A stretch of DNA of 52,500 bases from Ramlibacter alkalitolerans (GTDB taxonomy: Bacteria; Pseudomonadota; Gammaproteobacteria; Burkholderiales; Burkholderiaceae_C), in NCBI RefSeq assembly GCF_016722765.1, contig NZ_JAEQND010000009.1:1-52500 (forward strand). The letters run 5' to 3'. Made by a program: the position numbers and the translations under genes. The notes beneath the pieces are model-generated. The model searched no databases. It saw only the letters and a program-made list of their open reading frames with translations, and had not been told where the DNA came from. Shown here piece after piece: positions 17,852 through 26,927 of this stretch. How positions within the stretch are numbered: position 1 is the first letter of the stretch; every line of letters starts with the position of its first letter.

Positions 17852-19030
17852 ATGCAGCTACCCGGCCTGAACTTCGGCCTCGGCGAGGACCTCGAGGCCC
17901 TGCGCGACACCGTGCACGCCTTCGCGCAGGCGGAGATCGCGCCCCGCGCCACGGAGGTCGACCGCAGCGACCAGTTCCCGATGGACCTGTGGCGCAAGAT
18001 GGGCGAGCTCGGCGTCCTGGGCATCACGGTACCGGAGGAGTACGGCGGCGCCGGCATGGGCTACCTGGCGCACATGCTCGCGATGGAGGAGATCTCGCGC
18101 GCGTCCGCCTCCGTGGGCCTGTCGTACGGCGCGCACAGCAACCTGTGCGTGAACCAGATCAAGCGCAACGGCACCGAGGCGCAGAAGAAGAAATACCTGC
18201 CCAAGCTGATCTCCGGTGAACACGTCGGCGCCCTGGCCATGAGCGAGACGGGCGCGGGCAGCGACGTGATCTCGATGAAGCTGAAGGCCGAGGACAAGGG
18301 CGGCTACTACGTCCTGAACGGCAGCAAGATGTGGATCACCAACGGCCCCGACGCCGATACGCTGGTGGTCTATGCGAAGTCCGAGCCGGAACTGGGCGCG
18401 CGTGGCGTCACCGCCTTCCTGATCGAAAAGGGCGTGAAGGGCTTCTCCATCGCGCAGAAGCTCGACAAACTGGGCATGCGCGGCAGCCACACCGGCGAAC
18501 TGGTGTTCCAGGATGTCGAAGTGCCGGCGGAGAACATCCTCGGCGCGCTCAACGGCGGCGCCAAGGTGCTCATGAGCGGCCTCGACTACGAGCGCGCCGT
18601 GCTGGCCGCGGGGCCCATCGGCATCATGCAGGCGGTGATGGACAACGTGGTGCCCTACATCCACGACCGCAAGCAGTTCGGCCAGAGCATCGGCGAGTTC
18701 CAGCTGATCCAGGGCAAGGTCGCCGACATGTACACGGTGCTGCAGGCCTCGCGCGCCTTCTGCTACACGGTCGGCAAGAACCTCGACATGCTGGGCAGCG
18801 AGCACGTGCGCCAGGTGCGCAAGGACTGCGCATCGGTGATCCTGTACTGCGCCGAAAAGGCCACCTGGATGGCCGGCGAGGGGATCCAGATCCACGGCGG
18901 CAACGGCTACATCAACGAATTCCCGCTCGGGCGCCTGTGGCGCGACGCCAAGCTGTACGAGATCGGCGCCGGCACCAGCGAAGTCCGCCGCATGCTCATC
19001 GGCAGGGAGCTGTTCGCCGAGACCATGTAG
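17852..19030 (+). CDS. ivd: Isovaleryl-CoA dehydrogenase
   Basis: A 392-residue FAD enzyme converting isovaleryl-CoA to 3-methylcrotonyl-CoA in leucine breakdown. The catalytic glutamate lies in [16 protein letters not shown], the position special to isovaleryl-CoA dehydrogenases rather than the C-terminal YEG glutamate of other acyl-CoA dehydrogenases; at the C-terminus the sequence is [29 protein letters not shown] and [17 protein letters not shown] are the family signatures. GAGAGGAGACACC precedes the ATG. Placed downstream of LiuR, it is the core target of that regulator. Confidence 0.95.
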   Translation: MQLPGLNFGLGEDLEALRDTVHAFAQAEIAPRATEVDRSDQFPMDLWRKMGELGVLGITVPEEYGGAGMGYLAHMLAMEEISRASASVGLSYGAHSNLCVNQIKRNGTEAQKKKYLPKLISGEHVGALAMSETGAGSDVISMKLKAEDKGGYYVLNGSKMWITNGPDADTLVVYAKSEPELGARGVTAFLIEKGVKGFSIAQKLDKLGMRGSHTGELVFQDVEVPAENILGALNGGAKVLMSGLDYERAVLAAGPIGIMQAVMDNVVPYIHDRKQFGQSIGEFQLIQGKVADMYTVLQASRAFCYTVGKNLDMLGSEHVRQVRKDCASVILYCAEKATWMAGEGIQIHGGNGYINEFPLGRLWRDAKLYEIGAGTSEVRRMLIGRELFAETM

Positions 19031-19036
19031 AGGTCC

Positions 19037-19095
19037 GGCGTTGGGCGTGCGGCGTTCAGCGTGGAGCCCTCGCTCAACGCCGCACGCTCAACGCT
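19037..19095. promoter_or_regulatory. Long inverted repeat between ivd and can
   Basis: GGCGTTGGGCGTGCGGCGTT...CAGCG (19037-19061) pairs with CGCTCAACGCCGCACGCTCA...ACGCT (19071-19095) with only two or three mismatches around a 9-nt loop. It lies 6 nt after the ivd stop. It has no U-run, so it could stabilise the ivd message or stop transcription before can. Confidence 0.55.
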
Positions 19096-19121
19096 CAACC
19101 CCAGGCCGTCAAAATAGCGCC

Positions 19122-19775
19122 ATGCCATCCATCACCGACCTCTTCACCCACAACCGCGCCTGGGCCGCGCAGATGGAGCGCGATCGCCCGGGGTTCTTCA
19201 CCGGCCTGCAGAAGCAGCAGAAGCCGAAGTTCATGTGGATCGGCTGCTCCGACAGCCGCGTCCCGGCCAACCAGATCACCGGGCTCGACCCGGGCGAGGT
19301 GTTCGTCCACCGCAACGTCGCGAACGTGGTGGTGCATTCGGACCTGAACGCGCTGTCCACCGTGCAGTTCGCCGTGGAGATGCTGAAGGTGGAACACATC
19401 ATGATCGTCGGCCATTACGGCTGCGGCGGCGTGATGGCGGCCCTGCACGGCGAGCGCATCGGGCTGGCGGACAACTGGATCCGCCACATCCAGGACGTGC
19501 GCGACCGCCATCGCGGCATCCTCGAGAACATCGCGCCGGAGCGGCGGGCCGATACGCTCGTCGACCTGAACGTGATCGAGCAGGTGGTGAACCTGTGCGT
19601 CAGCACCGTGATGGTCGACGCCTGGGCCAAGAACCAGAACGTCACGATCCACGGCTGGGCCTTCGGCGTGCACGACGGGCTGCTGCAGGACCTGGGGATG
19701 ACTGTGAACAGCACCGATTCCATCGAGCCGGTGTACCGGGCCGCTGTCGAGGGCGTGATCGCCGCGCGCAGCTAG
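19122..19775 (+). CDS. can: Beta-class carbonic anhydrase
   Basis: A 217-residue zinc enzyme interconverting CO2 and bicarbonate in the cytoplasm. Zinc ligands are visible as CSDSR (Cys plus catalytic Asp/Arg pair) and HYGCGG (His and Cys). Full-length for the E. coli Can type (220). A CAAAAT hexamer at 19110-19115 ends 6 nt before the ATG, again suggesting a leaderless start. Its place after ivd may reflect bicarbonate demand of the biotin-dependent 3-methylcrotonyl-CoA carboxylase, the next step of leucine breakdown (inference; that enzyme is not in the window). Confidence 0.95.
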   Translation: MPSITDLFTHNRAWAAQMERDRPGFFTGLQKQQKPKFMWIGCSDSRVPANQITGLDPGEVFVHRNVANVVVHSDLNALSTVQFAVEMLKVEHIMIVGHYGCGGVMAALHGERIGLADNWIRHIQDVRDRHRGILENIAPERRADTLVDLNVIEQVVNLCVSTVMVDAWAKNQNVTIHGWAFGVHDGLLQDLGMTVNSTDSIEPVYRAAVEGVIAARS

Positions 19776-19785
19776 CCCCGCGGCC

Positions 19786-21600
19786 ATGTTCCCGCAGCGC
19801 CTCGACTCGCCGCTCGCCTACGCCATCGCGCAGGCGATGCTGGACGGCTTCAACCGGCACTACCGCCTGTTCCGCCTGGAGTCGCAGCGCGCCAAGCGCC
19901 GCTTCGAGACCGCCGACTGGCACGGCCAGCAGCGCGGCCAGCGCGAGCGCATCGAGTTCTACGACTTGCGGGTGCGCGAAGCGGTGGTGCGGCTGGAACA
20001 GGAATTCAAGGCCGGCGAACAGCCGATGGACGTTTGGCACCAGGTGAAGCTGCACTACATCGGCCTGCTGATCGACCACCACCAGCCGGAATGCGCCGAG
20101 ACCTTCTTCAACTCGGTCACGACCAAGATCCTGCACCGGACCTACTTCCACAACGACTTCATCTTCGTGCGGCCGGCCGTCAGCACGGAGTTCATCGAGA
20201 ACGACGAGCCGGCGGCCGCGCCCACCTACCGCGCCTACTATCCGAGCCGCGAGACGCTGCGCGAGAACGTGGTGCGCATCGTCGACAACTTCCAGCTGCA
20301 GTGCCCTTTCGAGGACCTGGAGCGCGACGCCGGCTACATCGTGGAGGCGATCGCCACGCGGCTGGCGCACGTGAAGCTGCGGGCCAACTTCCAGATCCAG
20401 GTGCTGTCGTCCCTGTTCTTCCGCAACAAGGGCGCCTACGTGGTGGGCAAGATCATCAACGGCTTTGCCGAACTGCCCTTCGCGCTGCCGATCCTGCACA
20501 ACCGCAGCGGCGAACTCGTCATCGACGCCTGCCTGTTCGGGGAGGACGAATTGCAGATGCTGTTCTCCTTCGCCCGCGCCTACTTCATGGTGGACATGGA
20601 GATCCCCGCCGCCTACGTGCAGTTCCTGCGCACGCTCATGCCGCGCAAGCCGCGCGGCGAACTCTATAGCGCGCTGGGCCTGGCCAAGCAGGGCAAGACG
20701 CTGTTCTACCGCGACTTCCTCTACCACCTGAAGCACTCGAGCGACAAGTTCCGCATCGCCCCCGGCATCAAGGGCATGGTGATGCTGGTGTTCGACCTGC
20801 CGTCCTTCCCCTACGTCTTCAAGCTGATCAAGGACTACTTCCCGCCGCAGAAGGAAACGTCGCGCGAACAGATCCAGTCCAAGTACCTTCTCGTCAAGCA
20901 GCACGATCGGGTGGGGCGGATGGCCGACACGCTGGAGTACAGCGAGGTGGCGTTCGCGCGCGAACGCTTCGAGGACGAACTGATCGAGGAGATCCGCAGG
21001 TTCGCGCCCAGCCAGCTCGAGATCAGCGACCGTGACGGCGATGGCCACGAGGAGGTGATCCTCAAGCACCTCTACATCGAGCGCCGCATGATCCCGCTGA
21101 ACATCTACCTGCAGGAGGCGTTCGACGCCGGCGAACACGGCCAGGTGGAGCGCGCGGTGACCGAATACGGCAACGCGATCAAGGACCTGGTCGCGGCCAA
21201 CATCTTTCCCGGCGACATGCTGTGGAAGAACTTCGGCGTCACGCGCAACGGCAAGGTCGTCTTCTACGACTACGACGAGATCGAATACCTCACCGACTGC
21301 AATTTCCGCCAGGTGCCGCAGCCGCGCAACGAGGAAGAGGAGATGTCGGGCGAGGTCTGGTACTCGGTGGGGCCGAAGGACGTGTTCCCCGAGACCTTCG
21401 CGCCTTTCCTGCTCGGTCATCCCGCGGTGCGCGAGGTGTTCATGAAGCACCATGCCGAGCTGCTCGATCCCGCGTTCTGGCAGCAGCACAAGGAACGCAT
21501 CCTGGCCGGCTACGTGCACGACGTGTTCCCGTACGAGCGCGCCAAGCGCTTCGCGCGCCGGCCAAGCGAAGCCGCCGAGCCCGCGGAAGCCGCGCAATGA
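19786..21600 (+). CDS. aceK: Isocitrate dehydrogenase kinase/phosphatase
   Basis: A 604-residue bifunctional enzyme that switches isocitrate dehydrogenase on and off by phosphorylation, directing carbon to the glyoxylate shunt during growth on acetate or acetyl-CoA-yielding substrates. The ATP-binding loop [12 protein letters not shown] (about residues 325-336) and the catalytic segment [28 protein letters not shown] are clear. Length is near E. coli AceK (578). It starts 10 nt after can and its stop overlaps the next gene. Its presence among acyl-CoA catabolic genes fits acetyl-CoA overflow. Confidence 0.96.
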   Translation: MFPQRLDSPLAYAIAQAMLDGFNRHYRLFRLESQRAKRRFETADWHGQQRGQRERIEFYDLRVREAVVRLEQEFKAGEQPMDVWHQVKLHYIGLLIDHHQPECAETFFNSVTTKILHRTYFHNDFIFVRPAVSTEFIENDEPAAAPTYRAYYPSRETLRENVVRIVDNFQLQCPFEDLERDAGYIVEAIATRLAHVKLRANFQIQVLSSLFFRNKGAYVVGKIINGFAELPFALPILHNRSGELVIDACLFGEDELQMLFSFARAYFMVDMEIPAAYVQFLRTLMPRKPRGELYSALGLAKQGKTLFYRDFLYHLKHSSDKFRIAPGIKGMVMLVFDLPSFPYVFKLIKDYFPPQKETSREQIQSKYLLVKQHDRVGRMADTLEYSEVAFARERFEDELIEEIRRFAPSQLEISDRDGDGHEEVILKHLYIERRMIPLNIYLQEAFDAGEHGQVERAVTEYGNAIKDLVAANIFPGDMLWKNFGVTRNGKVVFYDYDEIEYLTDCNFRQVPQPRNEEEEMSGEVWYSVGPKDVFPETFAPFLLGHPAVREVFMKHHAELLDPAFWQQHKERILAGYVHDVFPYERAKRFARRPSEAAEPAEAAQ

Positions 21601-22091
21601 GCGAGGATTGGAAGGAGCTGTGGGAGGTGGCCAGCTTCATCGTGACCACGCTGGGCCTGCCCTTCGCGATCCTGTTCTTCGCCTGGGAGCAGCGCAAGGA
21701 GCGCGACAACGAGGACGAGGAGGCCTACCTGCTGCTGTCCGACGCGTACACGGACTTCCTCAAGGTGGTGCTGGCCAACTCCGACCTGCAGCTGCGCACC
21801 AACGAGCCGCTGGGCCAGCCGACGCCGGAGCAGCGCGAGCGCACGCTGGTGATCTTCGATATGCTGATCTCGCTGTTCGAGCGCGCCTACCTCGTGGCCC
21901 ACAAGCCGCGCATGAGCGAGGACGAGGCCCGGCGCTGGAACAGCTGGGACGACTTCATGCGCGAGTGGTGCCGGCGCAAGGACTTCCACCGCAACCTCGA
22001 CTACCTGCTGCGGGGCGAGGACCCCGAGTTCCGCGACTACATCCGCCGGATCGCCGAAGAAGAAGGCGGTCCGATCCCCCAGGACACCTGA
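21597..22091 (+). CDS. Small membrane-anchored protein coupled to aceK, function unknown
   Basis: A 164-residue protein that begins inside the aceK stop (ATGA). One membrane segment lies near the N-terminus ([20 protein letters not shown], about residues 11-30), then a charged, helical cytoplasmic domain ([27 protein letters not shown]...[23 protein letters not shown]). No catalytic motif is visible. Translational coupling to aceK suggests a linked role or just operon packing. I do not recognise the family. Confidence 0.7.
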   Translation: MSEDWKELWEVASFIVTTLGLPFAILFFAWEQRKERDNEDEEAYLLLSDAYTDFLKVVLANSDLQLRTNEPLGQPTPEQRERTLVIFDMLISLFERAYLVAHKPRMSEDEARRWNSWDDFMREWCRRKDFHRNLDYLLRGEDPEFRDYIRRIAEEEGGPIPQDT

Positions 22092-22121
22092 TGTCCCGTT
22101 CCTTCGACAAGGAGAGAAACC

Positions 22122-23303
22122 ATGGCTGATTCCATCGTCATCGTCGGCGCCGCGCGCACCCCCATGGGCGGCTTCCAGGGCGACTTCTCGGCGCTGGCCG
22201 CGCACGACCTCGGCGGCGCCGCAATCCGGGCCGCCGTCGAGCGCGCCGGCATCCCGGGCGACGCCGTCGGCGAAGTGCTGTTCGGCAACTGCCTGATGGC
22301 GGGTCAGGGCCAGGCGCCCGCGCGCCAGGCCCTGTTCAAGGCCGGACTGCCCAAGAGCACGGGCGCCGTGACGCTGTCGAAGATGTGCGGCTCCGGCATG
22401 AAGGCCGCGATGTTCGCGCACGACATGCTGCTGGCCGGCACCCACGAGATCATGGTGGCGGGCGGCATGGAGAGCATGACCAATGCGCCTTACCTGCTGC
22501 TCAAGGGCCGCGGCGGCTACCGCATGGGGCACGACAAGGTCTACGACCACATGATGCTCGATGGCCTGGAAGACGCCTACCAGGCGGGCCGCTCGATGGG
22601 CACCTTCGGCGAGGATTGCGCGGCGAAGTACAAGTTCACGCGCGAGGCGCAGGACGCCTTCGCCACCACCTCCGTCAAGCGCGCGCAGCAGGCCACCGTC
22701 TCCGGCGCCTTCGCCGCCGAGATCACGCCGGTGACGGTGAAGGACCGCGCCGGCGAGCGCGTCGTCACCATCGACGAGGGCCCCGGCAAGGTGAAGCTGG
22801 ACAAGATCCCGCAGCTCAAGCCCGCCTTCAAGAAGGACGGCACGATCACCGCCGCGTCTTCTTCCTCGATCAACGACGGCGCCGCGGCGCTGGTCATGAT
22901 GAAGGAAAGCACGGCCGCGCGCCTGGGCGTCAAGCCGCTGGCGCGCCTGGTCGGCCATGCCACGCACGCGCAGGAGCCCGAGTGGTTCGCGACCGCACCC
23001 GTGGGCGCCACGCAGAAGCTGCTGGCGAAGACGGGCTGGAAGGTCTCCGACGTCGACCTGTGGGAAGTCAACGAGGCCTTCGCCGTGGTGCCGATGGCGC
23101 TGATGGAGGAGCTGAAGATCGGGCACGACGTCGTCAACGTCAACGGCGGCGCCTGTGCGCTGGGCCACCCGATCGGCGCGTCGGGGGCGCGGATCATGGT
23201 GACGCTGCTGCATGCGCTGAAGGCGCGTGGCGGGAAGCGGGGCGTGGCGACGCTGTGCATCGGTGGCGGGGAAGGCACGGCGGTGGCGCTGGAACTGGTG
23301 TGA
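22122..23303 (+). CDS. Acetyl-CoA acetyltransferase (thiolase)
   Basis: A 393-residue thiolase II that joins or cleaves acetoacetyl-CoA. The nucleophilic cysteine lies in KMCGSGMKAAMFA, the active-site histidine in NGGACALGHPIGASG, and the second cysteine in CIGGGEGTA. AAGGAGAG precedes the ATG. In this setting it may cleave the acetoacetyl-CoA derived from leucine breakdown; a biosynthetic role in polyhydroxybutyrate is also possible, since AtoB and PhaA types cannot be separated here. Confidence 0.93.
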   Translation: MADSIVIVGAARTPMGGFQGDFSALAAHDLGGAAIRAAVERAGIPGDAVGEVLFGNCLMAGQGQAPARQALFKAGLPKSTGAVTLSKMCGSGMKAAMFAHDMLLAGTHEIMVAGGMESMTNAPYLLLKGRGGYRMGHDKVYDHMMLDGLEDAYQAGRSMGTFGEDCAAKYKFTREAQDAFATTSVKRAQQATVSGAFAAEITPVTVKDRAGERVVTIDEGPGKVKLDKIPQLKPAFKKDGTITAASSSSINDGAAALVMMKESTAARLGVKPLARLVGHATHAQEPEWFATAPVGATQKLLAKTGWKVSDVDLWEVNEAFAVVPMALMEELKIGHDVVNVNGGACALGHPIGASGARIMVTLLHALKARGGKRGVATLCIGGGEGTAVALELV

Positions 23304-23313
23304 GCCTGAATCC

Positions 23314-23408
23314 GTAGGCTGGTGGTGAACGCGCGCATTGCGCGCCGTGAACCCCAGCGTTCGCGCATCGCTGGGGTTCACGCGCTGCGCGGCTCACCGC
23401 CAGCCTAC
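23314..23408. repeat. 95-bp palindromic dispersed repeat, copy B
   Basis: Same element as at 16722-16815. The ends are GTAGGCTGGTGGTGA and TCACCGCCAGCCTAC, with the inner stem GAACCCCAGCG / CGCTGGGGTTC. It begins 10 nt after the thiolase stop, the same offset as copy A. The right half (GCTGGGGTTCACGCGCTGCG) is identical in both copies, while the left half differs at several positions. Confidence 0.8.
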
Positions 23409-23430
23409 GAACATCCATCCCATCCACCCC

Positions 23431-24096
23431 ATGAACATCCTCGTCCTCGGCGCCTCCCGCGGCCTCGGCCTCGAGTTCGTGCGCCAGTACCGTGCGGCCG
23501 GCGAGACCGTCATCGCCACCGCGCGCGACGACGAAGGCTTGGCGCGCCTGCAGGCGCTCGGGGCCAGCGCGCTCAGGCTCGACGTCGCCGATCCCGCCAG
23601 CGTCAGCGGCCTGGGCTGGCAGCTCGATGGCGAGAAGATAGCCCTCGCGCTCTACGTCGCCGGCGTGATGTCGCGCGGCGGCGCCACCGCACCGCCCGCC
23701 CGCGAGGACTTCGACCGCGTGATGCGCACCAACGTCTGGGGCGCGATGCAGGCGATCCCGCAGGTGGCGCCCCTGGTCGAAGCCGCCGGCGGCAAGTTCG
23801 CCTTCATCAGCAGCCAGATGGGCCACATCTCTGGGGTGGACTCCAGCTACAGCTGGGTGTACCGCGCCAGCAAGGCGGCCCTGAACATGACCGTGGCCGC
23901 CGCGCAGCCCGATTACCCCAAGGCCACCTTCATCGTGCTGAGCCCCGGCTGGGTCCAGACCGACATGGGCGGCGAGGACGCCCCGCTGGCCGTCGACGCG
24001 AGCGTCGAGTGGATGCGCCGCACCCTCGCCCTGGCGTACAAGCACCGCCACGTGCCCTTCCTCGACTACGACGGCACCCCCTTCAAGGGCTGGTGA
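23431..24096 (+). CDS. Short-chain dehydrogenase/reductase
   Basis: A 221-residue classical SDR. The cofactor site is VLGASRGLGLEFVRQY, and LDVADPASV and YVAGVM follow (the usual NAG is altered to VAG). The catalytic SSQMGH serine and YRASK tyrosine/lysine are present. The Asp/Arg context after strand 2 (TARDDEG) suits NADP(H). It reads like the csgA/YbbO-like group of short SDRs; the substrate is unknown. The ATG at 23431 follows the palindromic repeat closely. Confidence 0.85.
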   Translation: MNILVLGASRGLGLEFVRQYRAAGETVIATARDDEGLARLQALGASALRLDVADPASVSGLGWQLDGEKIALALYVAGVMSRGGATAPPAREDFDRVMRTNVWGAMQAIPQVAPLVEAAGGKFAFISSQMGHISGVDSSYSWVYRASKAALNMTVAAAQPDYPKATFIVLSPGWVQTDMGGEDAPLAVDASVEWMRRTLALAYKHRHVPFLDYDGTPFKGW

Positions 24097-24148
24097 ACCA
24101 CATGGACGCCCTAGCTCACATTCGTTTGCGGCCCTCCGAGGGGGCGCA

Positions 24149-24179
24149 GGCCTCCCCTGGGGCCGCCCGGCGGGAGGCC
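24149..24179 (+). promoter_or_regulatory. Hairpin enclosing the ribosome site of the next acyl-CoA dehydrogenase
   Basis: GGCCTCCC (24149-24156) pairs with GGGAGGCC (24172-24179), the latter containing the GGGAGG ribosome site of the gene starting at 24182. An alternative pairing GCGGCCC/GGGCCGC uses overlapping bases. A translational switch is possible but unproven. Confidence 0.4.
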
Positions 24180-24181
24180 CG

Positions 24182-25309
24182 ATGCTGCTGACCCCCGAGC
24201 AGGAAATGATCCGCGACGCGGTGCGCGATTTCGCGCGCGAGCAGCTCTGGCCGCACGCGGCGCAATGGGACCGCGAGCACACCTTCCCGCGCGAGGCGCA
24301 CCGGGGCCTGGCGGCGCTCGGCGCCTATGGCATCTGCGTGCCGGAGGCGTACGGCGGCGCCGGCCTCGACTACCTGACGCTGGCGCTCGTGCTGGAGGAG
24401 ATCGCCGCCGGCGACGGCGGCACCAGCACCGCCATCAGCGTGACCAACTGCCCGGTCAATGCGATCCTGATGCGCTACGGCAGCGAGGCGCAGAAGAAGC
24501 AGTGGCTCGCGCCCCTCGCGCAAGGCGAGCTGCTGGGCGTCTTCTGCCTCACCGAACCGCACGTGGGCAGCGACGCCTCCGCGCTGCGCACCAGCGCCAC
24601 GCGTTCCGCGGACGGCTACGTGATCAACGGGGTCAAGCAGTTCATCACCAGCGGCCAGAACGGCCAGCTCGCGATCGTGATCGCCGTGACCGACAAGGCC
24701 GCCGGCAAGCGCGGCATGAGCGCCTTCCTCGTTCCGACCGACACGCCCGGCTACATCGTCGCGCGGCTGGAGGACAAGGTCGGCCAGCATTCCAGCGACA
24801 CCGCCCAGATCCGCTTCGAGGACTGCCGCATCCCCGCCGCCAACCTGATCGGCGAGGAAGGCGAGGGCTACCGCATCGCGCTGTCGGCGCTGGAGGGCGG
24901 CCGCATCGGCATCGCGGCGCAGAGCATCGGCATGGCGCGCAGCGCCTTCGAGGTCGCCTTGCAGTACGCCAAGGAGCGCGAGAGCTTCGGCACCGCCATC
25001 TTCAACCACCAGGCGGTGGGCTTCCGGCTGGCGGACTGCGCGACCCGGCTCGAAGCCGCACGCCAGCTCGTGTGGCATGCGGCCAGCCTGCGCGACGCCG
25101 GCAAGCCCTGCCTGAAGGAAGCCGCGATGGCCAAGCTGTTCGCCAGCGAGATCGCCGAGCAGGTCTGCAGCGCCGCCATCCAGACGCTGGGCGGCTATGG
25201 CTACGTCAACGACTTCCCGGTGGAGCGCATCTGGCGCGACGTGCGCGTGTGCCAGATCTACGAAGGCACCTCGGACGTGCAGAAGATCCTGATCCAGCGC
25301 GCGCTCTAG
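24182..25309 (+). CDS. Acyl-CoA dehydrogenase
   Basis: A 375-residue FAD enzyme of the short/medium-chain type. CLTEPHVGSDASALRT and QFITSGQNGQLAIVIAVTD are the flavin and substrate signatures, and the catalytic glutamate is the usual one in QIYEGTSDVQKILIQ near the C-terminus, unlike the isovaleryl-CoA dehydrogenase at 17852. GGYGYVNDFPVERIWRD is also standard. Chain-length or branching preference cannot be told. A rhodanese gene follows after 44 nt. Confidence 0.92.
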   Translation: MLLTPEQEMIRDAVRDFAREQLWPHAAQWDREHTFPREAHRGLAALGAYGICVPEAYGGAGLDYLTLALVLEEIAAGDGGTSTAISVTNCPVNAILMRYGSEAQKKQWLAPLAQGELLGVFCLTEPHVGSDASALRTSATRSADGYVINGVKQFITSGQNGQLAIVIAVTDKAAGKRGMSAFLVPTDTPGYIVARLEDKVGQHSSDTAQIRFEDCRIPAANLIGEEGEGYRIALSALEGGRIGIAAQSIGMARSAFEVALQYAKERESFGTAIFNHQAVGFRLADCATRLEAARQLVWHAASLRDAGKPCLKEAAMAKLFASEIAEQVCSAAIQTLGGYGYVNDFPVERIWRDVRVCQIYEGTSDVQKILIQRAL

Positions 25310-25353
25310 GATGCCCGGCTGGCCCCGCAATTCAACCCTGGAGGAGAACGAAG

Positions 25354-25770
25354 ATGCCCATCACGCGAGGTTACCGCGCGCTCGTCGACGAGGCGATGGC
25401 ACAGGTCCGCACCTACACCGTGGCGCAGATGCGCGAGCGCATGGCGCGCCCGGACGTGCAGCTGGTCGACATCCGCGACGTGCGCGAGCTGCAGGCCGAA
25501 GGCACCGTGCCCGGCAGCTTCCACGCCCCGCGCGGCATGCTGGAGTTCTGGGTCGATCCCGCGTCGCCCTACTTCAAGAAGGTGTTCGCCGACGAGGGCC
25601 GGGAATTCGTCCTGTTCTGCGGTGCCGGCTGGCGCAGCGCGCTGGCCACCAAGGCGCTGCAGGACATGGGCATGACCAACGTGGCGCACATCGACGGCGG
25701 CTACACGGAGTGGGTGAAGCAGGGCGGCCCCACCGAGACCCTGGAGCAGCGCAAGGCGAACAAGGCGTGA
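25354..25770 (+). CDS. Rhodanese-like domain protein
   Basis: A 138-residue single-domain rhodanese. The active-site loop reads VLFCGAGWRSALA with the catalytic cysteine present, preceded by QLVDIRDVRELQAEGTVPGSFHAPRGML. It may act as a sulfurtransferase or persulfide carrier. GGAGGAGAACGAAG precedes the ATG. It is followed by overlapping ychJ-like and HAD genes, so three small proteins are probably made from one message. Confidence 0.88.
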   Translation: MPITRGYRALVDEAMAQVRTYTVAQMRERMARPDVQLVDIRDVRELQAEGTVPGSFHAPRGMLEFWVDPASPYFKKVFADEGREFVLFCGAGWRSALATKALQDMGMTNVAHIDGGYTEWVKQGGPTETLEQRKANKA

Positions 25771-26177
25771 GCGTCACGGCGGAAGGGCCGTGCCCCTGTG
25801 GTCACATGTATGCGCGCCGCAGGCCGCTTGCCTTCGCGCGTTGCTGCGGTCCGTACCTGGCCGACTTCGCGCAGCGGCCGGCACCCGATGCCGAATCGCT
25901 GATGCGCTCGCGCTATTGCGCCTTCGTGCTGGAAGACGCGGATTACCTGATCGCGACCTGGCATCCGTCCACGCGGCCACCGGAGGTGGATTTCGAGCCC
26001 GGCCTCAAGTGGCTGGGACTCGAGGTGCGCGCGCACAAGGTGCTCGATGCGACGCATGCCGAGGTCACCTTCGTGGCGCGCTCGCGCCTGGCCGGGCGGG
26101 CGCAGCGCCTGCACGAACGCAGCCGCTTCGTGGCCGAGGATGGCCGCTGGTTCTATGTCGATGGAGAGATGCAGTGA
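25767..26177 (+). CDS. YchJ-family (UPF0225) protein
   Basis: A 136-residue protein starting with a GTG that overlaps the rhodanese stop. The N-terminus carries the Cys-rich motif CPCGH...FARCCGPYL, a zinc-binding SEC-C-like knuckle, followed by the YchJ core LMRSRYCAFVLEDADYLIATWHPSTRP, an NTF2-like fold. The C-terminal second SEC-C motif of E. coli YchJ is absent, giving the short form of the family. Function unknown. Confidence 0.85.
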   Translation: MSVTAEGPCPCGHMYARRRPLAFARCCGPYLADFAQRPAPDAESLMRSRYCAFVLEDADYLIATWHPSTRPPEVDFEPGLKWLGLEVRAHKVLDATHAEVTFVARSRLAGRAQRLHERSRFVAEDGRWFYVDGEMQ

Positions 26178-26839
26178 AGTTCGATGCGGTGCTGTTCGAC
26201 TGCGATGGCGTGCTGGTGGACAGCGAAGGCATCACCAATGGCGTGCTGCGCGACATGCTGGAGGAGCGCGGCTGGAAGCTCACGCGGCAGGAATGCATGC
26301 GCCTGTTCCTCGGCAAGGCGGTCAAGGACGAAGCTGCGCTGATCGAGGCCCACACCGGGCAGCCGCTCACCGAGGACTGGCTGGTGCGCTTTCGCGAGCG
26401 CCGCAACGAGCAGCTGCTCGCCGGCGTGCAGCCGATCCGCAATGCGGTGGCCGCGGTGGCGGCGATCAGCGACACCGTGCAGGGACGCATCGCCTGCTGC
26501 TCCGGTGCCGATCGCTGGAAGGTGGAGATGCAGCTGGCCCGGTGCGGGCTGCTGCCCTACTTCGCCGGCCGCATCTTCAGCGGCCACGAGATGCCGCGCT
26601 CCAAGCCCGCGCCCGACGTCTACCTGGCCGCGATGGCCGCCCTGGGTGCGCTTCCGGCGCGTTGCGCCGTGGTGGAGGACACCGTCACCGGCGTGACGGC
26701 CGGCGTGCGCGCCGGGGCCACGGTGTTCGGCTACAGCCCGCCGGAGGCCGGGCACGATGCTCCGTCGGAGCTGCGGGCCGCAGGGGCGTCGGTCATCTTC
26801 ACGGACATGAACGAGCTGGCGGTCGCACTCGGAGGGTGA
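26174..26839 (+). CDS. HAD-superfamily phosphatase (beta-phosphoglucomutase/GpH-like)
   Basis: A 221-residue HAD hydrolase. Motif I is LFDCDGVLVDSE, motif II is the serine in ACCSGADRWK, motif III the lysine in SKPAPDVYL, and motif IV VVEDTVTGVTAGVRAGA. The cap domain type places it with sugar-phosphate phosphatases such as YfbT/YqaB. The start is a GTG overlapping the YchJ stop (GTGA). Substrate unknown. Confidence 0.88.
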   Translation: MKFDAVLFDCDGVLVDSEGITNGVLRDMLEERGWKLTRQECMRLFLGKAVKDEAALIEAHTGQPLTEDWLVRFRERRNEQLLAGVQPIRNAVAAVAAISDTVQGRIACCSGADRWKVEMQLARCGLLPYFAGRIFSGHEMPRSKPAPDVYLAAMAALGALPARCAVVEDTVTGVTAGVRAGATVFGYSPPEAGHDAPSELRAAGASVIFTDMNELAVALGG

Positions 26840-26927
26840 ATCGGGGAGGTGTCGGCCTTCTCCTACACATCAGCTCGACCTTGACTCTGATAATGGCCGT
26901 CCTTTTTCATCACCGGCCACAATCACA

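Noticed and set aside
19037..19095. Inverted repeat after ivd as a classic intrinsic terminator
   Set aside because: The stem is strong but no U-run follows, so it is listed only as a possible stability or attenuation element.
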